31,480 nucleotides of DNA from Lachnospiraceae bacterium (GTDB lineage Bacteria; Bacillota_A; Clostridia; Lachnospirales; Lachnospiraceae), in contig JAFTZF010000012.1 of assembly GCA_017464645.1 (NCBI GenBank), positions 1 through 31,480 of the forward strand, read 5' to 3'. A model generated the notes under the pieces. That model ran no database searches, was not told the origin of the DNA, and worked only from the letters and a program-made list of their open reading frames with translations. Positions 23,693-31,087 of the stretch are shown piece by piece (position 1 is the stretch's first letter; each line of letters begins with the position of its first letter). A program made the position numbers and the translations under genes.

Positions 23693-24703
23693 ATGAAAAA
23701 GACAACAGTAGCAGCAATCGTATTAGCAGGAGTTATGGCATTGGCAGCAGGATGCGGAGCAAAGGAACAGACAGCAGCAAATAAGGACGGCTATACCATC
23801 GGTATCAGCCAGTTTGCGGAGCACGGCTCCCTGGATAACTGCCGCACCGGATTTTTAAAGGGCCTGGCAGAAGAGGGCATCGTAGAGGGCGAAAACCTGG
23901 AGGTCTCCTTCCAGAATTCCCAGGCAGACACCGGTACAGCCAGCCAGATTGCTGACAATTTTATTTCCCAGAAGGTAGATATGATCTGTGCCATTGCAAC
24001 ACCCAGCGCAGCAGCCGCTTACACAGCAGCTATGAAGACCGATGTGCCTGTGATCTACACTGCAGTATCTGATCCGGTGGCAGCAGGCCTGGCAAAAGAG
24101 GACGGCTCTCCCGTAGGCGAGATTACCGGAACTTCCGATAAGCTGCCGGTAGAAGCACAGCTGCAGATGATCCGTGAGATTCTGCCGGATGCAAAGACCA
24201 TCGGTATCATGTATACCACCAGCGAGACCAACTCTGAAGCAACCCTGAAGGAATACGAGGCTCTGGTTGGAGAATATGGCTTTGAACTGGTAACCGCAGG
24301 TATTTCCAACAGCTCTGAGATCGCTCTGGCAGCTGACAATCTGATCGCACAGGTAGACTGCCTGAACAATCTGACTGACAACACCGTAGTACAGGGCCTG
24401 CCCACTATTCTGGAAAAGGCAAATGCAGCAGGCATCCCCGTATTTGGTTCTGAGCAGGAACAGGTTAAGGTAGGCTGTCTGGCAGCAGTAGGCCTGGATT
24501 ATGAGGCACTGGGTGTACAGACCGGTAAGATGGCAGCAAAGGTGCTGAAGGGCGAAGCAAAGGCATCTGAACTGAACTTTGAACTGATCTCCGAGTTTGG
24601 CCTGTACCTGAACACCCAGGTGGCAGAGAACCTGCAGCTGACTCTGGATGAGGCTTATGTAGGATCCGCACTGGAGGTTTACGACACCATCAGTGCAGAA
24701 TAA
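23693..24703 (+). CDS. trpX: Tryptophan-type ABC importer, substrate-binding lipoprotein
   Basis: The 336-aa protein has a signal peptide ending in the lipobox LAAGC (Cys21), so it is anchored on the outer face of the membrane. The rest is a two-lobe binding fold of the ABC_sub_bind type: YTIGISQFAEHGSLDNCRTGFLKGL, FQNSQADTGTASQIADNFI, DVPVIYTAVSDPVAAGL and IPVFGSEQEQVKVGCLAAVGLDY. This family is known as TrpX when it is under a Trp T-box, as here. AAAGGAG lies 8 nt before the ATG. It is followed 27 nt later by the permease and then the ATPase, making a full importer. Substrate: tryptophan is inferred from the UGG T-box, since the binding site cannot be read by eye. It could also take a Trp precursor or indole compound. 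Confidence 0.9.
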   Translation: MKKTTVAAIVLAGVMALAAGCGAKEQTAANKDGYTIGISQFAEHGSLDNCRTGFLKGLAEEGIVEGENLEVSFQNSQADTGTASQIADNFISQKVDMICAIATPSAAAAYTAAMKTDVPVIYTAVSDPVAAGLAKEDGSPVGEITGTSDKLPVEAQLQMIREILPDAKTIGIMYTTSETNSEATLKEYEALVGEYGFELVTAGISNSSEIALAADNLIAQVDCLNNLTDNTVVQGLPTILEKANAAGIPVFGSEQEQVKVGCLAAVGLDYEALGVQTGKMAAKVLKGEAKASELNFELISEFGLYLNTQVAENLQLTLDEAYVGSALEVYDTISAE

Positions 24704-24730
24704 AAAGTAAAAGAAAAAGAGGTTGAAACC

Positions 24731-25600
24731 ATGGCGATTTTAATCGGTATTCTGGAGCAGGGTTTAAGCTACGGCATCATGGCTCTGGGCGCGTACATTA
24801 CTTACAAAATATTGGATTTTCCGGATCTGACGGTAGACGGAAGCTTTCCGCTGGGAGCGGCCGTTACAGCGGTGCTTTTGGGGGCGGGAGTGAATCCTTT
24901 CCTGACACTGCTGATTGCTTTTGCCGCAGGCGTTCTGGCGGGCATCTGCACCGGTCTTATCCATGTGAAACTGAAGGTGCGTGACCTGCTTTCCGGTATT
25001 ATCATGTTTACCGCTTTGTATACCATCAACTTAAAGATTCCGGGCAAGGCCTATGTGCCTCTGTTTACAGAAACTACCATTTTTGACGGAGGATTTTTGC
25101 AGGCGCTGGGCAGCTTTGGCTGCGTAGTTATGACACTGCTGGTAGCGCTGGTGGCTAAGATCCTTCTGGATCTGTACCTGAAGACCAAATCCGGCTATCT
25201 GCTGCGGGCCGTAGGGGACAATGATGTGATTGTTACCGCACTTGCAAAGGATCAGGGTCTGGTAAAAATCGTGGGTCTGGCCATTGCCAATGGTCTGGTG
25301 GCTCTGGGGGGCAGCGTTTACTGCCAGCAGCAGCGCTATTATGACATTTCCATGGGAACCGGTACGGTGGTCATCGGTCTTGCCAGTGTCATCATCGGAA
25401 CCAACCTCTTTAAAAATATGACCTTCATGAAAGCGACCTCAGCCGTACTCATCGGCTCCATCCTTTACAAGGCTTGCGTGGCAGGGGCCATGGCCCTGGG
25501 ACTGGACCCGCAGAATATGAAGCTGGTAACCGCAGTCCTGTTCCTGGTGATTCTGGTCATCAGCATGGACAGAAAGAAGAAGGTGAAGGGAAATGCTTGA
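24731..25600 (+). CDS. trpY: ABC importer permease (TrpY type)
   Basis: This 289-aa integral membrane protein has about eight or nine hydrophobic segments and begins GILEQGLSYGIMALGAYITYKILDFPDLTVDGSFPLGAA, close to the branched-chain/ribose-type (BPD_transp_2) permease group. Conserved cytoplasmic loops with charged residues (LKTKSGYLLRAVGDN and later KNMTFMKATSA) would meet the ATPase. The start ATG 24731 has AGAGG 9 nt upstream. It lies between the binding protein and the ATPase genes and overlaps the latter by 8 nt, so translation is probably coupled. With TrpX and TrpZ it forms the T-box-controlled importer. Confidence 0.9.
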   Translation: MAILIGILEQGLSYGIMALGAYITYKILDFPDLTVDGSFPLGAAVTAVLLGAGVNPFLTLLIAFAAGVLAGICTGLIHVKLKVRDLLSGIIMFTALYTINLKIPGKAYVPLFTETTIFDGGFLQALGSFGCVVMTLLVALVAKILLDLYLKTKSGYLLRAVGDNDVIVTALAKDQGLVKIVGLAIANGLVALGGSVYCQQQRYYDISMGTGTVVIGLASVIIGTNLFKNMTFMKATSAVLIGSILYKACVAGAMALGLDPQNMKLVTAVLFLVILVISMDRKKKVKGNA

Positions 25601-26366
25601 ATTAAGGGAAATCAGTAAGTATTACAATCCGGGTACAGTCAATGAAATGTGCCTGTTCGACCATTTTAACCTGCAGATTGACCAGGGCGAGTTTGTTTCC
25701 GTGGTAGGCAGCAACGGCTCCGGCAAGACCTCCATGCTGAACATCATCTGTGGCAGCATTGATGTGGAGGGCGGCCAGGTTCTCGTAGGCCAGGAAAACA
25801 TCACCGGCAAGAAGGAGTTTGAGCGGAACCGCCGCATTGGCCGGGTCTATCAGAATCCCGCCATGGGCACCTGTCCCAATATGACCATTCTGGAGAATAT
25901 GTCTTTGGCAGACAACAAGGGCAAGCGCTTCGGCCTGGCCCCCGGTGTCAACAAGGCCAGAACCCAGTATTATCGGGAACTGCTTTCGGGCTTAGGCCTG
26001 GGTCTGGAGGACAAAATGAATATTAAGGTGGGCTCCCTTTCCGGTGGCCAGCGCCAGGCTATGGCACTTCTCATGGCAACCCTGACACCCATCGAATTTT
26101 TGATCCTGGATGAGCACACCGCAGCTTTGGACCCCAAGACCGCAGACATTATCATGGAGCTGACGGATAAAATCGTCCGGGAAAAACAGATCACCACTAT
26201 CATGGTAACCCACAACCTGCGCTACGCCGTAGAATACGGCAACCGCCTGCTGATGATGCATGAAGGCAAGGTCATTCTGGATAAGAAGCAGGAAGAAAAA
26301 CAGGCTGTGAAGATAGATGATATTTTAGGACTCTTCAACGAAATCAGTATAGAGTGCGGAAATTAA
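25593..26366 (+). CDS. trpZ: ABC importer ATPase (TrpZ type)
   Basis: The 257-aa protein is the nucleotide-binding subunit. Walker A is GSNGSGKTS (about 39-47), the Q loop is VYQNPAMG, the ABC signature is LSGGQRQ (about 149-155), Walker B is FLILDEHTA, and the switch His lies in VTHNLRYA. It drives transport by ATP hydrolysis at the inner face of the permease. Its ATG at 25593 lies 8 nt before the permease stop with GGTGAAGGGAAATG as ribosome site. The gene ends about 3 nt before a long hairpin terminator at 26369. All catalytic motifs look intact. Confidence 0.93.
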   Translation: MLELREISKYYNPGTVNEMCLFDHFNLQIDQGEFVSVVGSNGSGKTSMLNIICGSIDVEGGQVLVGQENITGKKEFERNRRIGRVYQNPAMGTCPNMTILENMSLADNKGKRFGLAPGVNKARTQYYRELLSGLGLGLEDKMNIKVGSLSGGQRQAMALLMATLTPIEFLILDEHTAALDPKTADIIMELTDKIVREKQITTIMVTHNLRYAVEYGNRLLMMHEGKVILDKKQEEKQAVKIDDILGLFNEISIECGN

Positions 26367-26368
26367 AG

Positions 26369-26459
26369 ATCAGGAATTCTCAATCCGTGTCTGTCTCATC
26401 TGTGCAGTTGGCGCAGATGGGATGGACATTTGGGTAAGAGAGTTCCTGATTTGTTTTTT
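26369..26459 (+). terminator. Long branched terminator after trpZ
   Basis: Outer arms ATCAGGAATTCTC (26369-26381) and GAGAGTTCCTGAT (26438-26450) form a 13-bp stem with one wobble, followed by TTGTTTTTT. The 56-nt loop holds its own hairpin, CATCTGTGC / GCGCAGATG (26397-26419). The outer stem plus T-run indicates termination of the importer operon; the large internal loop is unusual for a simple terminator. Confidence 0.65.
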
Positions 26460-26862
26460 GGAAGGGGCAGAAGTTGTGTCAAAAAACATAGCGCGAGCAG
26501 TTTGGCATATAGAATGTCTGAGAGAGAATGATCTATCTGCCCGATATTTGTACTACTCGGTCAAACTGACAGATAGAAACGCAAAAAGTCAACAATCTAT
26601 CTTGCGGCAAATCCTATAGAAGTATTAGAAACGACAATTCTATTTGTCGAAAAACACAATGGTCAGTTTACAGTCGTCCATTCTTGGTAGATAAAATCCC
26701 AGAAAGCAGAGTATCTATCTACCGAAGAAAGATTTTTCTCTTGGAAGCCGCCAGATAGAAGTTCGCGCTTCGGGGAAAATGTACGCCCGATCCACCAAAA
26801 TTTGCGCAAAAGGATGTCTGCAGACGAGGGCACAAAATCTTTTCTTCTTTACGGCAGTCTTC
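26460..26862. other. Hairpin-rich noncoding region before hemW
   Basis: About 400 bp with no gene I can support. A 65-codon ORF (26422-26619) overlaps the terminator and has no convincing ribosome site. The stretch holds five exact copies of TCTATCT or its complement AGATAGA (starting at 26532, 26571, 26596, 26714 and 26753). It also has several hairpins: TCTATCTG/CAGATAGA (26532-26539, 26570-26577) around an inner CCGA/TCGG; CGACAA/TTGTCG (26632-26649); and GGTAGATA/TATCTACC (26686-26723). It ends just before the hemW promoter. It may be a small RNA, a remnant of a mobile element, or a repeat cluster. Confidence 0.4.
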
Positions 26863-26891
26863 TTGTACTTTTCTTTAAAATCCTTTATACT
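26863..26891 (+). promoter_or_regulatory. hemW promoter placing transcription start at the ATG
   Basis: TTGTAC (26863-26868) and TATACT (26886-26891) are spaced by 17 bp. A start 6-8 nt beyond the -10 falls at 26897-26899, on the hemW ATG (26898-26900), so the mRNA would have no leader. Confidence 0.6.
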
Positions 26892-26897
26892 ATACCC

Positions 26898-28064
26898 ATG
26901 AAAAATCAAAAACCAAATTTGGAACTTTACATTCACATTCCCTTCTGTGTACGTAAGTGCGCTTACTGTGATTTTTTGTCGGCGCCGGCCACGGAGGATG
27001 TGCAAACTGAATATGTGGAAGCTTTGAAGCAGGAGATTCGGGAGAATCGGCAGTTAGGAGAACAGTATCAGGTGTCCACCATCTTTTTTGGCGGAGGGAC
27101 GCCCTCTATCTTGCCGGGAGAACAGCTGGCCGGGATTCTGGAGGAGATAAAAAGGTATTTCGTGCTGCAGGCAGATGCGGAAATTTCGGTAGAGTGCAAT
27201 CCTGGCACCTTGACGGAAGAAAAGCTGACCAGGTACAGACGGGCAGGCGTGAATCGCCTGAGCCTGGGGCTTCAGTCGACGGACAATGAAGAGCTGCGCC
27301 TGCTGGGCCGGATCCATACCTGGGAGGAGTTTCAGACAAGCTATACGCTGGCCAGAAAGGCCGGATTTACTAATATTAACGTAGATCTGATGTCGGCGCT
27401 TCCGGGACAGACTCTGGAGAGCTGGCAGAAATCTTTGTATCAGGTGCTGGACCTGGAGCCGGAGCATGTTTCCGCCTACAGCCTGATCATCGAAGAGGGC
27501 ACACCATTTTATGAACGGTACGCAGAAGCGGCCGGGCAGAAGGGGCAAGAGGGACAGCAGGCGGAGCTTGCAAAACTGCCGGATGAGGACACAGAGCGGC
27601 AGATGTATTATGATACCGGTGGGATTTTGCAGAAAGCGGGCTATGACCGCTACGAGATTTCCAACTATGCCAAGCCGGGCCGGGAGTGCCGGCACAATCT
27701 GGGTTACTGGCGCAGGGTGGACTATAAGGGCTTTGGAATCGGAGCGGCCTCCTTGCTGAATGGATGGCGCCTGCAGAACAGGACAGAGCTGCAGCCTTAT
27801 TTACAGCGGCAGTTTGGCTACGAGAGCCGGGAGCAGCTGACGGAGGCGGATACCCTGGCAGAGACTATGTTTTTGGGGCTTCGCACCATGAAAGGCGTGG
27901 AACTGACGGAGCAGATGCGGCGGGTTTATGCAAAGGTGCTGGAGAAGTATGTAGGCCAGGGCTTTCTGGAAGAAAGAGAAGGCTGGCTGAGGCTGACTGA
28001 ACGAGGGATAGATGTGAGCAACCGGATCCTGGCGGAATTTCTGCCGGAGGAGACGCAGGAGTAG
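26898..28064 (+). CDS. hemW: HemW, radical-SAM heme chaperone
   Basis: HemW belongs to the radical-SAM group once annotated as oxygen-independent coproporphyrinogen oxidase; HemW members bind heme and deliver it to respiratory enzymes. From ATG 26898 the protein is 388 aa, beginning MKNQKPNLELYIHIPFC, the family N-terminus. The iron-sulfur cluster cysteines Cys17, Cys21 and Cys24 form CVRKCAYC, the HemW spacing. Downstream are IFFGGGTPSILP, SVECNPGTL, RLSLGLQS, and the C-terminal HemW domain with LGYWRRVDYKGFGIGAASLL. The frame runs open to 26802, but that upstream stretch is poorly coding and not family-like. No Shine-Dalgarno precedes the ATG; the promoter lies directly against it. In Bacillus hemW follows lepA directly; here an importer operon separates them. 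Confidence 0.93.
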   Translation: MKNQKPNLELYIHIPFCVRKCAYCDFLSAPATEDVQTEYVEALKQEIRENRQLGEQYQVSTIFFGGGTPSILPGEQLAGILEEIKRYFVLQADAEISVECNPGTLTEEKLTRYRRAGVNRLSLGLQSTDNEELRLLGRIHTWEEFQTSYTLARKAGFTNINVDLMSALPGQTLESWQKSLYQVLDLEPEHVSAYSLIIEEGTPFYERYAEAAGQKGQEGQQAELAKLPDEDTERQMYYDTGGILQKAGYDRYEISNYAKPGRECRHNLGYWRRVDYKGFGIGAASLLNGWRLQNRTELQPYLQRQFGYESREQLTEADTLAETMFLGLRTMKGVELTEQMRRVYAKVLEKYVGQGFLEEREGWLRLTERGIDVSNRILAEFLPEETQE

Positions 28065-28114
28065 AAAGGCCGGGATCGGCCACAGTTAAGAGAAAGAGAG
28101 AGGAGACAAGGAAG

Positions 28115-29029
28115 ATGAATCCTTTGGAAATACTAAAAGAACAGAAAATCAGTGAGGCGTTGATCCGGGAACTGGATAAGTTCCGTCTGGAGCATCCCCT
28201 GGAGGATTCCCAGAATGATCGGGTGGCTCAGCCGCCCATTCCCTTTTACGGAAAAGAGATCCTGGAGATGGCTATTGCGGCCCTGCTGCAGGGAGAGAAC
28301 CTGCTGCTGTGCGGCGCCAAGGCCACCGGTAAAAATATTCTGGCAGAGAATCTGGCCTGGCTTTTCAACCGGCCCATGTATAACATTTCCTTTCATGTAA
28401 ACACGGACAGCAGCACCCTGATCGGAACGGATACCTTCAAGGATAACGAGGTGCAGCTGCGAAAGGGGCCTGTGTATCAGTGCGCCCAGTACGGAGGATT
28501 CGGTGTGCTGGACGAGATCAATATGGCAAAGAATGATGCAGTATCCGTGCTGCATGAAACCCTGGATTACCGCCGGATGATTGATGTGCCCGGTTATGAC
28601 CGGATCTGCCTGCACCCGGCCACACGTTTTATCGGAACCATGAACTATGGTTACGCAGGTACCAGAGAGTTAAATGAGGCGCTGGTTTCCCGATTCTTGG
28701 TGATCCGCATGCCGGATCTGACAGAGGAGACCCTCATGAAGATCCTGGGAACCAGCTTCCCGGATGCAAAGAAGGAGGCTCTGGGTCAGTTTGCAGGCCT
28801 GTTCCTGGATCTGCAGACCAAGGCGGCCAACAGTGAGATTTCTACCAAGGCCATGGACTTGCGCGGCCTTCTGGCGGCTCTGAAAACTATTCGAGGCGGC
28901 TTGAATCCCCGGGCAGCCATTACCATGGGCCTTACGAATAAGTGCTTCGACAATTTTGAACGGGAACTCATTGAGGATATGGTGATGACCCGTGTGCCGG
29001 AGAGCTGGACACCGGGAAATGTATTTTAG
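28115..29029 (+). CDS. MoxR/NorQ-type AAA+ ATPase with a variant Walker A
   Basis: MoxR-type AAA+ proteins work as chaperone-like motors with a partner that has a von Willebrand A domain. The 304-aa protein has an N-terminal ~40 residues of charged sequence, then the P-loop GAKATGKN (residues 67-74), Walker B FGVLDEIN (about 127-134), sensor 1 in FIGTMNYG, and the arginine-finger region ALVSRFLVIRM. In the P-loop the residue after Lys73 is Asn74 instead of the usual Ser/Thr that coordinates magnesium. The rest of the domain is intact, so it may still bind ATP with altered hydrolysis, or the change may be typical of its subgroup. The partner VWA gene starts 18 nt downstream. GAGGAGACAAGGAAG precedes the ATG. 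Its target is unknown. Confidence 0.9.
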   Translation: MNPLEILKEQKISEALIRELDKFRLEHPLEDSQNDRVAQPPIPFYGKEILEMAIAALLQGENLLLCGAKATGKNILAENLAWLFNRPMYNISFHVNTDSSTLIGTDTFKDNEVQLRKGPVYQCAQYGGFGVLDEINMAKNDAVSVLHETLDYRRMIDVPGYDRICLHPATRFIGTMNYGYAGTRELNEALVSRFLVIRMPDLTEETLMKILGTSFPDAKKEALGQFAGLFLDLQTKAANSEISTKAMDLRGLLAALKTIRGGLNPRAAITMGLTNKCFDNFERELIEDMVMTRVPESWTPGNVF

Positions 29030-29047
29030 AATGGCAGGAGAAGAGGA

Positions 29048-30829
29048 ATGGCAACAGATTTGGAGCTCACCCAGGAAGAATATCAGATGGCGCTGGAGCA
29101 GCGCATGCAGAATCTTAGCTGGACCGTCAGCGGGGATTATTCCCTGCGCTTGAAACTGGATACGGCGGCCTTTGAGCGTTCCAAATATGCGGCTTTGTAC
29201 GACGCCATCAAGCAGGGCGCCTTTGCCAAATATTTTTCCAAGGAAGAGCTTGGCATGTATCTGGTAAAGAAGCTGTATTTTGGCGCTTCGGAGCAGGATC
29301 TGCTGCAGCTGTCCCAGCTGTGCGTGGACTGCGCGGTGGTGGATAAGATCGGTGCCGAGCGTCTTGGCGTAGAAGAGGTTCGAAAGAAAGCCTTTGCAGA
29401 TTTACTGGAGCTGGATTTTACCCGCATGGCATCTTCTTTTCTGGGGCAGATCAAGATCAGTCTGATGAAGGAGGCTGTCTATGGGCAGGAGGCCATGACG
29501 GCCCGTATCCGTCAGACTGTGGGCCGGCTTTATGAATTGCGAAAGGCCCGGGAGACCATGGAGGTCATCCGTTGCCTGGATGAACTTTACAATGAGCTGG
29601 TTGACCGGCGGTTTGAAGAAAAATATGGTCCCCTGGAAACGGTTCTGGCTGTTACCATGGAGGATTTAAAAGAATTTAATTGGAAAGATTTTCTGGAAGA
29701 AGAGCTGTATGAGGAGGACCTGGACCGGTATCTGGAGCAGCTGGCCAATGCAGCCACTACTATGCAGCAGAAGGAAAAAGAGACGGATGAGGAGCGCAGC
29801 AAGGCCAAGGCCCGGGTGATCCTGGTGGATGAAGAAGCCGCTGCCAAAATGTACTCCTATATTGAACTGAACTACGGCAGGTCCTATCTGCCGCAGCGGG
29901 AGCAGAAACGCCTGAACGCTTTGCTGTGCAGGGGCGCCCACGCGGACTGCCAGCTGTATTTTACCGATGGAATCCTGGCAAATATGGTCCGTAAGAATTA
30001 TCAGAGCGAATACGCGCGGCGGGCGAAAGAGGTAAATACCCGCATTTTCGGAAATCACCGCAGAGCGGCCAGACGCAATATTGAGCAGCTGACGGATACT
30101 TTAAAGCGTTCTTTGCAGGCCCGCAGTGAGCGGGAACTGATTGCTATGGATTATGGCAGCATTGTGCCGGGCAAGCTGTGGAAGGTGGGACGCACCCGGG
30201 ATACCCGGCTGTTCCAGAAGGAGATCCGCAAGAACAGCTCGGATTTTGTAGTGCATGTACTCATTGATGCCAGCGGTTCCCAGCGAAACCGCCAGAGCCT
30301 GGTGGCGATCCAGGGATACATGCTGAGCGAGGCTCTGAGCAATGTGGGTATCCCCCACATGGTGACCGGCTTTTGCACCTTCTGGGATTATACGGTCATG
30401 CGCAGATTCCGGGACTATGACGAGGGCCGGGAAGCCAATCGACGGATCTTCGAGTTCCATTCCTCCTCCAACAACCGGGATGGACTGGCCATTCGGACGG
30501 CGGCCTACAGCCTTTCCCAGCGGGAAGAGGAAAACAAAATCCTCATTGTACTCAGCGACGGGCGGCCCAATGATCAGATCGTAAACCGGCAGGGCAGCAA
30601 GAATCCGGTTTCTTACTGCGGAGACTACGCCGTGCGGGATACAGCTTTTGAGGTGCGCAAGGTCCGCAGCCAGGGGATTTCCGTGCTGGGGGTATTCGCA
30701 GGCGAAGAGCAGGATCTGCAGGCGGAGCGGAAGATTTTTGGCAAGGACTTTGCCTATATACGAAATATTATGAATTTTTCCCATGTGGTGGGATTATATC
30801 TGCAGAAGCAGCTGGATGAGATGTATTAA
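29048..30829 (+). CDS. VWA-domain partner of the MoxR ATPase (NorD/CobT-like)
   Basis: The 593-aa cytoplasmic protein has a long, largely helical, charged N-terminal region (about 1-390, with acidic coiled-coil-like EEELYEEDLDRYLEQL near 215-235). A C-terminal von Willebrand factor A domain (about 400-590) follows. The metal-ion-dependent adhesion site DASGS is at residues 407-411, with a later NRDGLAIRTAA and ILIVLSDGRPNDQ, so the site looks complete. The layout resembles NorD and the CobT C-terminal region, which pair with NorQ/CobS AAA+ proteins for metal or cofactor insertion into enzymes. No nitric oxide reductase or cobalamin genes are nearby, so the client here is unknown. AGGAGAAGAGG lies upstream of the ATG. 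It follows the ATPase by 18 nt in one probable operon. Confidence 0.88.
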   Translation: MATDLELTQEEYQMALEQRMQNLSWTVSGDYSLRLKLDTAAFERSKYAALYDAIKQGAFAKYFSKEELGMYLVKKLYFGASEQDLLQLSQLCVDCAVVDKIGAERLGVEEVRKKAFADLLELDFTRMASSFLGQIKISLMKEAVYGQEAMTARIRQTVGRLYELRKARETMEVIRCLDELYNELVDRRFEEKYGPLETVLAVTMEDLKEFNWKDFLEEELYEEDLDRYLEQLANAATTMQQKEKETDEERSKAKARVILVDEEAAAKMYSYIELNYGRSYLPQREQKRLNALLCRGAHADCQLYFTDGILANMVRKNYQSEYARRAKEVNTRIFGNHRRAARRNIEQLTDTLKRSLQARSERELIAMDYGSIVPGKLWKVGRTRDTRLFQKEIRKNSSDFVVHVLIDASGSQRNRQSLVAIQGYMLSEALSNVGIPHMVTGFCTFWDYTVMRRFRDYDEGREANRRIFEFHSSSNNRDGLAIRTAAYSLSQREEENKILIVLSDGRPNDQIVNRQGSKNPVSYCGDYAVRDTAFEVRKVRSQGISVLGVFAGEEQDLQAERKIFGKDFAYIRNIMNFSHVVGLYLQKQLDEMY

Positions 30830-30842
30830 AGGAGGCGGCTCT

Positions 30843-31070
30843 ATGAAAGAATATGAAGTGGTTCATGAGATTTTTAATCAGTGTTCCGGCAATCAGATGC
30901 GGGACGTGTTTATTGAGGAGGCTTTTATTGAGGATCTGGAAACTTATGTGAAGAGTCGTCATACGGAGCCCAGCGCTACTTTTGCGAGGGAGGATCTGGC
31001 TGATGGAACGGTCCTGTATCATGTAAATATTGCAGGACTGCTGCAGCGGTATACTTTCACAGAACTGTAG
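30843..31070 (+). CDS. Small conserved-looking unknown protein downstream of the MoxR-VWA pair
   Basis: The 75-aa protein starts at ATG 30843, with AAAGGAGG (30828-30835) 7 nt upstream; the frame is open further back inside the VWA gene, but that has no ribosome site. It is soluble, acidic in the first half (EEAFIEDLETY), and ends HVNIAGLLQRYTFTEL. I do not recognise a domain or catalytic motif. It begins 13 nt after the VWA gene and 17 nt before the phosphatase start, so it is in the same transcript. A role with the ATPase-VWA pair, as an adaptor or client, is possible but rests on position only. Confidence 0.7.
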   Translation: MKEYEVVHEIFNQCSGNQMRDVFIEEAFIEDLETYVKSRHTEPSATFAREDLADGTVLYHVNIAGLLQRYTFTEL

Positions 31071-31087
31071 AGAGCAGGAGGATGAGC

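Noticed and set aside
26422..26619. 65-codon ORF after trpZ
   Set aside because: It starts inside the terminator, has no convincing Shine-Dalgarno, and its product resembles nothing I know.
28067..28081. GGCCG/CGGCC hairpin after hemW as a terminator
   Set aside because: The stem is only 5 bp and no T-run follows, so termination there is unlikely.
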